Of a stretch of DNA of 64,000 nucleotides, positions 27,671 to 37,780 are shown one piece after another (within the stretch, counting starts at the first letter, position 1; every line of letters starts with the position of its first letter). Made by a program: the position numbers and the translations under genes. This stretch comes from Paenibacillus sp. SC116 (GTDB taxonomy: Bacteria; Bacillota; Bacilli; Paenibacillales; Paenibacillaceae). The DNA lies in the NCBI RefSeq assembly GCF_024733555.1, contig NZ_JANIOF010000001.1, positions 1,918,777-1,982,776 on the forward strand, in the 5' to 3' direction. Below the pieces are notes generated by a model. That model was not told the origin of the DNA, ran no database searches, and saw only the letters and a list, made by a program, of their open reading frames with translations.

Positions 27671-27703
27671 AAAAGACCCCAGAATCAACTTCTGAGGTCT
27701 TAA
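27671..27703 (-). terminator. Terminator after the gene at 27759
   Basis: GACCTCAGAAG / CTGGGGTC stem followed by TTTTCG on the minus strand. Confidence 0.75.
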
Positions 27704-27758
27704 GACTATCTTTAGTTGTAAGGAAGGTATAAGTATTTATGGCATCTTCTTAAAATAG

Positions 27759-29294
27759 CTAGACCTTAACATATCCTTTCTTCGTCAGATTTCCTTTTTG
27801 ATTATACTTGAAAAATCGATAGCTCCCATTTGTAAAAATAATCGCCTGCAAACGGTTAGCAGCGTCATAGAAAAATGCCTTTTTTGTAGGAAGCTGCAGC
27901 TTCCCGTGATCCGCATCAAGTCCTATAGCATCTAATTTGATCCAATCTAAATCTATGTAAGCCTTGTCCATCCAATACGTACGAAGTTCTAATCGATGAC
28001 TAGGATGGTTAATATTAAATTTGATATCAAACTGCTGATACTTGTTTGCCCCGGCAAATTGCCCTCTTGTGATAATTTTAGATTGGATAATTTCATCTGC
28101 GTCATAATCATAGACTTCCAACTTTACAACCTCTTCGTTATTTGCACTGTTGTTATCAATTAGTAGGTTCCACTGGGCCAAGTAGGTTCCTCTAGCCAGC
28201 TTATTTTCGTACGGTCCATAACTTAAAAACCCTGGCTCGTCCTCAAACGTATTGGCTGACCCATTCGTTTGTTTTGCCCTGCCTACCGAGTGTGCAAGAT
28301 CCGTTGCTTCCCAACGTTTATTGTATGGGGCAGCAGCGAGCTTTGCAGCCGTTACTTGCTCAAATGAAATATCGTATTCTCCATACCAGAACACCCGAAA
28401 CTCCAAATTACGCGAGACATTGGCATGCGCGATTTTTAAATCGAAAGACTGGGTTGCACCAGCATAATAAAACTCTCTCGCAGTGATGACTCTTTCACCT
28501 AGCACAGTATTCGTTGCGCTATCATAAACATCAATTTTTACAACCGCATTCGTGCTATTAACAGGCTTATCAAGCTTTAATTTCCATGATATATTCCATA
28601 AGCCCAGTGCCATATCGTTAGCGTATGGTCCATAACTCAAATATGTATTTGATACATCCTTGTTTACTCTTGCAGTCCTCACATCACCTTCATTCGTTCC
28701 TGTACGTGAAGGAAGGGAGGGAGCACTCCAAGAGCGTTTAGCTGTAACATCAGACACTTTTACTAGTACTAATTTTTCAAGCTGTACAGAGCCTTGTCCA
28801 TACCAGTAACTTCGGAACTCTAGGGAGTGATTCACTGCATACGTCGTATTAAAGCTTAGCGAGAAATCCTGAAACTTCCCTGGTTGTTTAGTAATCCGAT
28901 GCTTTAATTTTTTTTAATGCTAGAACTCGACCTGTATGATGATCAACGACTTCAATAAGCAACACATCCGTGTCACTCGCGGAAATTAATTGTTCCATCA
29001 TCAATGACCATGTAATCGAGTATTCAGCTTCACCCAGATGTTGAATATATGGGCCGTAATTTAAGAACCCTTCTTTATCTACAGCTTGATCCGCATGCCA
29101 TACAGTTCCCTTCTGCCTGCCAGTCTTGTGACCAAGCTTGGGATCGGTCGCTTACCATACAGCAGTGAAAGCAGCAGGTTGACTGTTGACCTTGCTTGAA
29201 GTCGCGGTGTTGCTCGTGCTTATGGCAAAAGCATTGCTCAGAAGTTGTACAAATAAACATGTGATGAGGAGCAAAAAAGTATTCGAAGCCTCAT
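27759..29294 (-). pseudogene. Secreted beta-repeat protein with C-terminal YD tag, multiple frameshifts
   Basis: A degraded gene. It starts at 29294 (AGAGGTGACAT then ATGAGGCTTCG), but the signal peptide (FLLLITCLFVQLLSNAFA) and the first repeat (HKTGRQKGTVWHADQAVD, LNYGPYIQHLGEAEY) lie in different frames, with stops at about 29155 and 28890. From 28835 a long frame continues with two further repeats (YLSYGPYANDMALG; FLSYGPYENKLARG; LEFRVFWYG) and ends in a lone YD hairpin (AFFYDAANRL ... RFFKYNQKGNLTKK). The N-terminus carries no tag, consistent with one tag per protein. Confidence 0.75.
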
Positions 29295-29380
29295 ATGTCA
29301 CCTCTAAAAATATAGTAAAAATCTCAAGTCTATGTGTTCATACATTTCATACAGAAATTAAACGAAATATTGGATTGATT

Positions 29381-30511
29381 TTATTTAGTCTTTTTCGTTA
29401 CTTGTATGTCATCAATTGAAATGGCTCCTCCATAATTCGTTCCCCAGTACAATTGATAATCTGAATAAGGACCTGTTGTGAAAGTGACAACCTTGCTTCC
29501 TACACTTCCCGCCGGATCATTCCATTCGGTCCAGCCCTTATCTTGCGCTATATCTCCTGTTCTTGTTCTACTAAAGAAATAGTGGCTCCCCTTCTCACTT
29601 GGGGACTTGATCACTTTATTTTGAAACGATACCGAGTAACTTGTATTAGGTTCCAGCTGTAATTTTCTAGGATTTGATGCTAGGAAGGAGTTCCATTCCC
29701 AAGTTGCCTTACTCTCCCCATAGACTGAATGCGCTCCGGTCACTACTTTTCCAGCTTCATTTGTCACTTCTCCTGAATATCCAGGATTACCGGAAATATA
29801 ATGGGTTGAATCGAACTTTCCTCGTTCAAATGACTCTGTTAGTTTTGTTACTTGGATATCATCAATGGAAACAGCTCCTCCATAATTCGTTCCCCAGTAC
29901 AATTGATAATCTGAATAGGGACCTGTTGTGAAAGTGACAACCTTGCTTCCTACACTTCCCGCCGGATCATTCCATTCGGTCCAGCCCTTATCTTGCGCTG
30001 TTTTTCCTGTACTAGTTCTACTAAAGAAGTAGTGGCTCCCCTTCTCAATTGGGGACTTGATCACTTTATATTTGAATGATACTGAATAGCTCGTATTAGG
30101 CTCTAGTTGCAACTTTTGTGGATCTGATGCCAAGAAGGAGTTCCATTCCCAGGTTGCCTTACTTTCCCCCTAGACCGAATACGCCCCTGTCACTATTTTT
30201 CCAGCTTCATTCGTCACTATACCCGAATATCCTGGGTTACCTGAAAGATAATTCGTAGTCTCAAAGTCTCCTCTTTCAAATGTCTCGCGATATCTTGAAA
30301 CTTTCCTCAATAGGTTTCCGTTATCGTCATAGAAGTAATCTAAATAAGATCCATCTAGAAATTTAGCAAGAAGCAGTTGGCCATCATTTGGGTAAGAATA
30401 AGTAACCCCACTATCCAACGCCCTTGCCGAAGATGTAATCAAGAAAGAAAATATAATAGCCAAACTTACTACGATCATCCGACATTTTTGAATATTTTTA
30501 TTGCTAAACAT
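29381..30511 (-). pseudogene. YD-tagged secreted protein with two repeats, broken by one TAG
   Basis: Signal peptide MFSNKNIQKCRM...SARA (ATG 30511, GGGGGAAG box), then one YD hairpin (YSYPNDGQLLLAK ... DYFYDDNGNLLRK) and two near-identical repeats of about 120 residues (GNPGYSGIVTNEAGK; DKGWTEWNDPAGSVGSK; YWGTNYGGAVSIDDIQ). A TAG at 30170-30172 replaces the Tyr found at the same place in the second repeat (AYSV-stop-GESKATWEW versus HSVYGESKATWEW). Both halves are in phase. The repeats resemble a carbohydrate-binding-like jelly roll; family not recognised. Confidence 0.8.
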
Positions 30512-30592
30512 AACTTCCCCCATCTTTCTTTGTACCTGCTAAGCAGACAAACACAAAGTTGTATACTCGTTTCTATTGAAATCGTATAAACA

Positions 30593-31802
30593 CTATTTAT
30601 ATGTCAATGTTGCTGAATCCCAGTATACTGTTCCTGAACCTCCATCTACCTTGCTGATGATATACATCTGCATGACACCATAACTCGTACCGGCAGGTGT
30701 TTTCCCACTTGCATTCAAAGTAATAAAACCATTCGTCTTATTAGTAACATCCGTTGAACCAACGGTTGCTATATACGTTCCTGCTGCATCATGGAAATCG
30801 ATTGTCATTAACACTCGCGCATCCTTCAAACTCTCAACTTCTGCTCGCACCGTTGCATGTACGGATTTCTCTGGCTGCAGAGATACCTTTTGGTATATCG
30901 ATAACAAATTCCCCTTTGGTAGTTGGCTTGCGCTTACTTTCTGCGCATCTCTGCCGGAGTCTATCGGGTGCTGCACAAGTTGTGAGGACGTTGGTAGTTC
31001 AGCACTGTTTTTCCATGTAGCCCAACTGCTCGCAATTTTCTGCTCGTTCTCGACTTTTTCCATACTACTGTTACTTAGGAGACTGGGTTCACCGTACCTC
31101 AACGATGCTGAATCCCAGTATACAGTTCCTGAACCTCCATCTACCTTGCTGATAATATACATCTGCATGATTCCGTATGCTGTCCCCGCAGGTGTTTTCC
31201 CACTCGCGTTCAAAGTAATATAACCGTTTGTCTTATACGTAACATCGGCTGTTCCTATGGTAGCTAAATACTTTCCTGCTGCATCATGAAAATCAATGGT
31301 CATTAATACACGTGCATCCTTTAAACTCTCCACTTCTGCTCTCACCGTTGCTTGGATTGATTTCTCCGGTTGCAATGCTACCTTCTGATATAGTGACAAC
31401 AGATTCCCTTCTGGGAGTTGACTTACACTCACTTTCTGTGCGTTTCCCGGAATCTACTGGATGCTTCACGAGTTGTGATGAACTTGGTAGTTCGGCACTG
31501 TTCTTCCACGTCGCCCAGTTACTTGCGACTTCTGCAGATTGATTTTTTAACACCTCAAAGCTTGAGTTAATTAGAAGATTTCGATCATTAAAATGACCTA
31601 TTACGTTGCCGTTTAAATCGTATTTATAATCGATGGTCCCATCACTCTGACTCATCTCAATCAATTTTCCATCTTGATCGTATAAATAAACATTTTTATT
31701 TAGAGCAAGTGAATGATGTGAGAAGAACATTACTGTGATCAGCGAAAAAACAATGAACGAGTTTATTGTTTTGAAAGATTGTTTGGGCGTTTTCTTATTC
31801 AT
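30593..31802 (-). pseudogene. YD-tagged secreted protein with two CBM-like repeats, single frameshift
   Basis: The gene begins at 31802 (GGAGCTGTAGT then ATG) with a signal peptide, a YD hairpin (NVYLYDQDGKLIEM ... DYKYDLNGNVIGH) and two repeats (NSSFEV..., NSSMEK...; NLLSLYQKVALQPEKS; GSGTVYWDSA). Comparison of repeats shows that phase is lost at about 31447 in the stretch encoding HPVDSGK; total length is one base over a multiple of three, consistent with a single insertion. A conserved promoter-like block lies upstream. Confidence 0.8.
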
Positions 31803-31892
31803 ACTACAGCTCCATTCTCGATAGTTCTTCTTCGTAACGTAATTAAAACAAATATTTCATTTTTAGTTGGCTATTCTGCATTTGAATGAATA

Positions 31893-31950
31893 TTTGAACA
31901 TATAATAGATTAAATGTTAGTTTGAAATCTGTCCTTGATATTATTGTCAT
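31893..31950 (-). promoter_or_regulatory. Conserved intergenic block, copy e (promoter-like)
   Basis: CATATAATAGATTAAATG ... ATCTGTCCTTGATATTATT, about 95-150 bases before the start at 31802. Nearly identical to the blocks at 27544 and 34324. Confidence 0.6.
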
Positions 31951-32013
31951 TTTCTCATCCATGTTGTTTAAATTTCGTTCATGCTGGATGATAGCTCGTT
32001 ATTACAAGACACA

Positions 32014-32049
32014 CAAAAAAGACCTCAGTAATAAACCTCTGAGGTCTCC
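32014..32049 (-). terminator. Terminator of the gene at 32129
   Basis: GAGACCTCAGAGG / CTGAGGTCTTTTTTG stem-loop on the minus strand. Confidence 0.85.
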
Positions 32050-32128
32050 AGGCTATTTTTATAACAAATCATGCTCTTCTACTTATTTTGAAAATAATCT
32101 GTGTTGAACTTTATCATATTCTCTCTAT

Positions 32129-34228
32129 TTATTTAACAGAAATATGCGGTACAAAATGTATCATAGGATCCCAATACGTTAAATCATAATCGATTGTTTC
32201 ATTTTGATTTACAATGAAATAGATAGCGTCTCCTTTTTCAACTTCCGTTGTAAGCGATACATTGAGACCCTTCGTGTCGTCATGCGCAATCACTTTCCAG
32301 CCAGTTGCAGGCCAGATCTGACTATTATTTTTCATTATCTTTACGCGAACACCATCACCAAGAATCTGTCCCTCTGCTTTAGAAACTTTCCCTGTTATCG
32401 ATATACTTCCACTCTTAGATGAAGTCCATTTACGAACCGAATCATTTGCAGCAGGATGTTGAGAATCACCGGACACCGAAAGCCATTCTTGACTTCCTTT
32501 CCACATTCGCCAATCATCGTTCCACGTCATATTTTTATAGTTGATTCCGTCCCACTCTTGATACTGCCAATTACCTTCTCCTTGGATCTTTGCAAAGCCT
32601 GCTGATGCTTTGTAGGTTAACGGCACATAGCTTATCGTTGGATCCCAATAGGTCCCGTCATAATCTATTGTTTTATTCTGATTCACAATAAAATAGAGCG
32701 CATCTCCTTTGGCAACTTCGGTTGTCACCGATACATTGACACCTTGTGTGTCGTCATGTTCGATCACTTGCCAGTCGGTGGCAGGCCAGATTTGATTGCT
32801 ATTTTTCATGATTTTAACGCGAACGCCGTCTCCCTGTATCTCTCCCTTTAGTTTTGCTACTTTACCTGAAATGTCTATTTTTCCACCTCTAGGTGCAATC
32901 CATTTCCGTACAGAATCACTTTCATCTGGATGTTGAGAGTTTTTAGTTACCCTTAGCCACTTATTACTTCCTTTCCATTGATTCAAGAAAGAATCCCACG
33001 CAATATTTTTATATTGTTTACCATCCCATTCCTGATAAGACCAATTATTCTTACCTTGAACTATCGAATAACCTTCCGACGCTTTCTGAGATAATGAAAT
33101 ATAATTTATTTTGGGATCCCAATACGTCCCGTCATAATCTATCGTTTTATTTTGATTGACGATAAAATAAAGCGCATCTCCTTTGGCAACTTTCGCTGTT
33201 ACTGATACTTGGACACCTTTCGTATCATCATGTTCAATCACTTGCCAGCCAGATGAAGGCCAAATCTGACCATTATTCCTCATTACCTTCACACGAACAC
33301 CATCTCCAAGTGTTTGCCCATCACTCTTGGCAACTTTACCTGTAATCTCTATTGCGCCACTCCTAGGTGCAATCCATTTACGTACCGAATCGCTTCCATC
33401 TGGATGTTGGAAGTCAGTCCCTATTCTTAACCATTGACTATTTCCTTGCCAATGATTCAATGCGGTATTCCATGTGATATCGGCATACTTTTGCCCATCC
33501 CATTCTTGGAAATACCAATTATTCATACTTTGAATGGAGGAAAAATCATTCGATGCTCTATAAGATAACGGCAAATACGTAATTGTGGGGTCCCAATAGG
33601 TCCCATCATAGTCGAACGTTTTATTTTGATTCACAATAAAATAGAGCGCATCTCCTTCTTTAACCTCCGTGGTTACGGACACATTGACACCTTTCGTATC
33701 ATTGTATTCAATAAATTTCCAACCAGATGAAGGCCAGATTGGACTATTATTTTTCATAATACTTACACGAACGCCATCTCCATGGATTTGCCCGTCTAAT
33801 TTTGCAACCTTGCCAGTAATCGTAACTGTTCCACTCCTAGGCGCAATCCACTTACGCACTGCATCGCTTCCATCTGGATGCTGATAAGTAGCAGTCAGCA
33901 TCAACCACCGATTGCTTCCTTTCCATAAGCCCTGATCATTGCTCCACGCAACATCTTTGTAGTTCTTTCCATCCCATTCCTGATAGTACCAGTTACTCTT
34001 ACCTTGGATCTTCGAAAAAGCTTTCGATGCTGTGTAGGACATCACACCTGACTTTTTGGTCATATTGCCGTTATTATCGTATAGCAACTGTGTGTCATTC
34101 ATTTGTACTAATCTTCCTGCATTATCATATAGGTAATCGACATTGGACGCGTTTGCATGTCCAAGCAATACCGGCATACTCAGTATGCTAATCATCATTA
34201 ATACTACTATTCTTTGAAACTTCTTCAT
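32129..34228 (-). CDS. YD-tagged secreted protein with four W-rich beta repeats
   Basis: About 699 residues. Signal peptide (MKKFQRIVVLMMISIL...NA), one YD hairpin (YLYDNAGRLVQM ... LLYDNNGNMTKK), then four repeats of about 157 residues. Each repeat has the pattern IQGKSNWYYQEWDG, YQHPDGSDAVRKWIAPRSG, GDGVRVSIMKNN, GDALYFIVNQNK and YWDPTITY. These repeats occur in secreted Paenibacillus proteins and are probably glycan-binding, by their aromatic-rich surface, but this is inference. GGAGAGAGG precedes the start; a conserved block lies upstream and a terminator downstream, so it is its own transcription unit. It is a paralogue of the next gene upstream, which has its tag at the other end. Confidence 0.85.
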   Translation of the reverse strand: MKKFQRIVVLMMISILSMPVLLGHANASNVDYLYDNAGRLVQMNDTQLLYDNNGNMTKKSGVMSYTASKAFSKIQGKSNWYYQEWDGKNYKDVAWSNDQGLWKGSNRWLMLTATYQHPDGSDAVRKWIAPRSGTVTITGKVAKLDGQIHGDGVRVSIMKNNSPIWPSSGWKFIEYNDTKGVNVSVTTEVKEGDALYFIVNQNKTFDYDGTYWDPTITYLPLSYRASNDFSSIQSMNNWYFQEWDGQKYADITWNTALNHWQGNSQWLRIGTDFQHPDGSDSVRKWIAPRSGAIEITGKVAKSDGQTLGDGVRVKVMRNNGQIWPSSGWQVIEHDDTKGVQVSVTAKVAKGDALYFIVNQNKTIDYDGTYWDPKINYISLSQKASEGYSIVQGKNNWSYQEWDGKQYKNIAWDSFLNQWKGSNKWLRVTKNSQHPDESDSVRKWIAPRGGKIDISGKVAKLKGEIQGDGVRVKIMKNSNQIWPATDWQVIEHDDTQGVNVSVTTEVAKGDALYFIVNQNKTIDYDGTYWDPTISYVPLTYKASAGFAKIQGEGNWQYQEWDGINYKNMTWNDDWRMWKGSQEWLSVSGDSQHPAANDSVRKWTSSKSGSISITGKVSKAEGQILGDGVRVKIMKNNSQIWPATGWKVIAHDDTKGLNVSLTTEVEKGDAIYFIVNQNETIDYDLTYWDPMIHFVPHISVK

Positions 34229-34323
34229 TTCCATTCCTCTCTCCTATCAACTTTCCATTCTCACACAACTGACTCTGATCTACACGCTGAATACTAGCAG
34301 TCGATAAGAATACGTATGCATAA

Positions 34324-34380
34324 TTGATCATATAATAGATTAAATGCTAGTTTATCATCTGTCCTGGATATTATTCTCAT
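34324..34380 (-). promoter_or_regulatory. Conserved intergenic block, copy f (promoter-like)
   Basis: CATATAATAGATTAAATG ... ATCTGTCCTGGATATTATT, about 100-150 bases before the start at 34228. Third copy of the same block. Confidence 0.6.
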
Positions 34381-34451
34381 TTCTTACTTTTATGTCGTCC
34401 ACACTTCATTTGTTACAACTCTCCGATTCTATTTCAGCATGCTTTGAAACA

Positions 34452-34486
34452 GAAAATAGACCCCAAAATAAACTTCTGAGGTCTTG
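34452..34486 (-). terminator. Terminator of the gene at 34490
   Basis: AGACCTCAGAAG / TTTTGGGGTCT stem followed by ATTTTC on the minus strand. Confidence 0.7.
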
Positions 34487-34489
34487 AGA

Positions 34490-36592
34490 CTAGCCTTTCC
34501 TAATCTGAATCAGGTTGCCATTTGTATCGTAATAATAATGAATGACTTGTCCAGATGCCAGCGTGATCATTTCCAAGCGGTTAGCACCATCATAAGAGTA
34601 ATCGGACATATTCGATGTGGTGGCATATTCGATCTGAGCATCCCAGAACGTGCTGTCACAGTCGATATTACCACCAGCTTCAACTACAAAATACAACGCC
34701 TGACCCTGCGAGACAGGTGTAGTCATATTATAAGCAGTTCCTTTGTTATCATCAGCAGCTAGCTTGGTTCCCCATAATTTGGTCTTACCTTTATATATCA
34801 TTGCCTCCACGCCATTGCCACAAGTAATGTTACCCTTGACAGGATTACCTGTCAGACGGACTGTTCCTGATTTGGGAGCAACCCATTTGCGTACTGACCC
34901 TGAGGGATCGGGATGATACATATTAAAGGTAATGGTTGAAAATTCACGAGCACCCTTCCACTCTTGCTTTTTCGCATCAAAAGTCATATCCACATAATCT
35001 TGACCAATCAATTCTTGGTAGTACCAATTTGATTGCCCTTGAGCAGAACCAAAATTCAATCTTGAAGAGTAAGACAGTGGCTGCTTCTGATCTACGTACG
35101 TAATCGTTGGATTAAAAGTCGTCCCGTCACAGGAATTTTCTCCGTTTTGAGAAGTAACAAACCGTATTTTATCATCGGCACGAGCAGATACATCATGTTG
35201 AATGCTATAGCCTATTTTGTCATCAAATGACACAGGAGTTGTCCATACTACTTGATCGTTCTTATATATCGTCGCTATAACCCCATTACCACAAACAACA
35301 TTGTCTTTTAACAGTGGTCCTGTAATTCGAATAACACCTGAAGTAGGTGCTAACCATGTCCGTACAGAATCTCTTGCTTCTGGATGCTGCCAATGATGTC
35401 CGATCATGGAGAACTCTGTACTTCCTCTCCATAAAGTTTCTTCTTTTATCCATGTCATTGGATAGAACTTGTCCTTATCCCGTTCCTCGTAATACCAGTT
35501 ATTCTGACCTTGGATGGGACTATATCCTTCTGAGGCTGTATACGCTATTGGTTTAGAATCATATGTAATCGTTGGATTAAAAATCGTTCCGTCACAGGAG
35601 TTTTCGCCGTTTTGAGAAATAACAAACCGTAAGCGATCATCGGTACGAACCGTTACATCCTGCTTGATTTGGTAGCCTACTTTGTCATCAAATAAAACGG
35701 AAGTTGTCCATATGATCTTGTCATTTTTATAAATGGTAGCTATAACTCCATTACCACAACTAACATTATCTTTGGCAAGCTTTCCTGTAATTTGCACGAC
35801 GCCTGAAGTCGGTGCTGCCCACGTCCGTACAGAATCTCTCGCCTCCGGATGCTGCCAATGATGTCCGATCATGGAAAACTCCGTACTCCCTCTCCATAGA
35901 TTTTCTTTCTTTATCCATGTCATTGGGTAGAACTTGTCTTTATCCTGTTCCTCGTAATACCAGTTGTTCTGACCTTGGATAGAGTTAAATCCTTCTGATG
36001 CTGTATACTTCAATGGCTTCTTATCATCATAGGTAATGGTTGGGTCCCAAAAAGTTCCGTCGCAGCTGTTGTCTTGCTGCTCATTCACGATAAAATAAAG
36101 GGCCTCTCCCGTTGATACACGTGTCGTATAGTTCGCAGATACCCCAACAGTGTCATCAAATCCGATAGTTGAAGACCAAACGAGATTATTATTTTTACGA
36201 ATCATCGCTTTGACGCCATCACCGCATGTCGGATTACTCTTCGCCACTTGTCCACTAATATGGACAATACCCGGCTTTGGTGCAACCCATTTTCGTACAA
36301 TGTCAACTTGATCTGGATGATGAACATTAGCAGCGATCGTAGCGTGCTTGTTTTTACCTTGCCATAATTTTTTGGAGTTATCCCATTTTAAATTCGTATA
36401 CGTAGAACCATCCCATTCTTGATAGTACCAATAGTTATCGCCTTGAATGGTGCTGTAATCTGTACTTGCACGGTATACATTCTTCTCTGCACTAGTGGCC
36501 GACCACGTTACACGGTCTGTTAACATAGTTACCGATAGCACTGTTATGAATAGTACAATTGCAAACAGATATTTTTTTACGTGTTTAGTCAT
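34490..36592 (-). CDS. Secreted protein with four W-rich repeats and C-terminal YD tag
   Basis: A 700-residue paralogue of the 32129-34228 protein. After the signal peptide (MTKHVKKYLFAIVLF...) come four repeats with the same WYYQEWDG, HHPDQVDIVRKWVAPK and FIVN/FVIS strands, and then a C-terminal YD hairpin (DYSYDGANRLEM ... HYYYDTNGNLIQIRKG). Unlike its neighbour, each repeat holds two cysteines (CGDGV or CGNGV, and SCDGT), eight to nine in all, suggesting a disulfide or metal clamp per repeat. AAGGGGTAAACA precedes the ATG. Terminator downstream. Confidence 0.85.
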   Translation of the reverse strand: MTKHVKKYLFAIVLFITVLSVTMLTDRVTWSATSAEKNVYRASTDYSTIQGDNYWYYQEWDGSTYTNLKWDNSKKLWQGKNKHATIAANVHHPDQVDIVRKWVAPKPGIVHISGQVAKSNPTCGDGVKAMIRKNNNLVWSSTIGFDDTVGVSANYTTRVSTGEALYFIVNEQQDNSCDGTFWDPTITYDDKKPLKYTASEGFNSIQGQNNWYYEEQDKDKFYPMTWIKKENLWRGSTEFSMIGHHWQHPEARDSVRTWAAPTSGVVQITGKLAKDNVSCGNGVIATIYKNDKIIWTTSVLFDDKVGYQIKQDVTVRTDDRLRFVISQNGENSCDGTIFNPTITYDSKPIAYTASEGYSPIQGQNNWYYEERDKDKFYPMTWIKEETLWRGSTEFSMIGHHWQHPEARDSVRTWLAPTSGVIRITGPLLKDNVVCGNGVIATIYKNDQVVWTTPVSFDDKIGYSIQHDVSARADDKIRFVTSQNGENSCDGTTFNPTITYVDQKQPLSYSSRLNFGSAQGQSNWYYQELIGQDYVDMTFDAKKQEWKGAREFSTITFNMYHPDPSGSVRKWVAPKSGTVRLTGNPVKGNITCGNGVEAMIYKGKTKLWGTKLAADDNKGTAYNMTTPVSQGQALYFVVEAGGNIDCDSTFWDAQIEYATTSNMSDYSYDGANRLEMITLASGQVIHYYYDTNGNLIQIRKG

Positions 36593-36638
36593 TGTTTACC
36601 CCTTTTTGTAGTTTATGAATTCTCTTAGTTAGTATAAA

Positions 36639-36670
36639 TAAAAACAGAGGAAAAAACTGCTCCTCTGTTT
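36639..36670 (-). terminator. Terminator of the gene at 36696
   Basis: AAACAGAGGAGCAG ... TTCCTCTGTTTTTATT stem-loop, T-rich on the minus strand; same sequence type as 12707-12742. Confidence 0.75.
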
Positions 36671-36695
36671 TATAATTTCTAATTCTCTTAAAGTA

Positions 36696-36977
36696 TTACT
36701 CCTCAGGATACGGTCGTGGTTTCATTTGAGATTTGCTTTTATTCCACCATTGATCATTATTTCCATAGTAAACAATAAATGCCCAACTATTTGAGCTTTC
36801 ATAATTTAAAAAATCCTCGTCTTTATCAATAGGGCCTCTTTCAGTATTTTGCCATAGTTCATTCATTCGGCCTACCGCTTCTTCTTCACTTATTCCGAAC
36901 TCATTGATCATTTCTTTTACAATTAATTCACAAATTTTAATTGAATCTTTTCTTGAAATAAATTTAAATTTATCCAT
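36696..36977 (-). CDS. Small acidic protein, candidate orphan immunity gene
   Basis: A 93-residue protein (MDKFKFISRKDSIKICELIV..., with SSNSWAFIVYYGNNDQWWN and an end rich in Pro and Lys). GGGAGCTCGAG precedes the ATG. It lies behind the terminator of the RHS2 immunity gene, with no toxin directly upstream, so it may be an orphan immunity gene left from an earlier cassette. No named family recognised. Confidence 0.5.
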   Translation of the reverse strand: MDKFKFISRKDSIKICELIVKEMINEFGISEEEAVGRMNELWQNTERGPIDKDEDFLNYESSNSWAFIVYYGNNDQWWNKSKSQMKPRPYPEE

Positions 36978-37106
36978 CTCGAGCTCCCATCCACTACATA
37001 TTAATGCGGCCCTTTTCCAAGCAGATCAAACATAAACTACCCTCTCCCCAATTCGATATATTTCGAAAATGTAAAAGAAAAAAATCAGTAAGTTATACAC
37101 CTATTA

Positions 37107-37141
37107 AAATAACCCATATGGAGGTAACTCACATATGGGTT
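37107..37141 (-). terminator. Terminator of the RHS2 operon
   Basis: Inverted repeat AACCCATATG / CATATGGGTT followed by ATTTT on the minus strand. Confidence 0.75.
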
Positions 37142-37168
37142 TGCATACTCTTCAATACTCTCTTACAT

Positions 37169-37780
37169 TCACAGCCTTACGCCATGTCCAAATATCTCCC
37201 TTATTACTTCGTCAAAACTCAAATAATTCTCAAAAGCTACATTCTCTCTTTCAATCATCTCGTCCCAACCTCTAAAAGGCTCAGTCAGATAACCACTTTC
37301 GTTTACAAGCTCAAATTCTATTGAAAATAGTGTGTATGCAAGCTTTTTAGAAATCCCTTGCTTTTCTGAAGCGTATTGAAAAACTTCATTAAGAATGTTG
37401 AGCATATTGATTTTATCATCTTTATTTTCCCGAGCTGCTCCCAGCTTTACTAAAAACTCAAATTCATATTCATCTGCAGAAAGTGTTACATTTAGAAAAT
37501 CTAATATGATTTTTTCTATTGACTTTATCCCAGATCTTAACTCACCTTTTTTATTTTGTTTAAAATAATCCATCTCCGAAATCATCCATGAATAAGTATT
37601 ATCAAAATTCTTTAATAATTTTCTACTTATAAAAGTAACCTTTTCAGAAGATATAGTTTTTAATAAGTTATTTATAGGGCTTAGATGAACAGTTTCATCA
37701 AAAGATTTCTCTCTTAATGAACCATTTAATTCGATAAGTAATTCACAGATTTTTTCTTCTACTCCACACTCGGTATCCAC
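37169..37780 (-). CDS. Candidate immunity protein of RHS2
   Basis: A 203-residue soluble helical protein (MDTECGVEEKICELLIELNG...). Its start overlaps the 3' end of the RHS2 gene by 22 bases, so translation is coupled to the toxin. Position directly behind an ADP-ribosyltransferase-like tip makes it the expected cognate immunity protein. No named family recognised. Confidence 0.6.
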   Translation of the reverse strand: MDTECGVEEKICELLIELNGSLREKSFDETVHLSPINNLLKTISSEKVTFISRKLLKNFDNTYSWMISEMDYFKQNKKGELRSGIKSIEKIILDFLNVTLSADEYEFEFLVKLGAARENKDDKINMLNILNEVFQYASEKQGISKKLAYTLFSIEFELVNESGYLTEPFRGWDEMIERENVAFENYLSFDEVIREIFGHGVRL

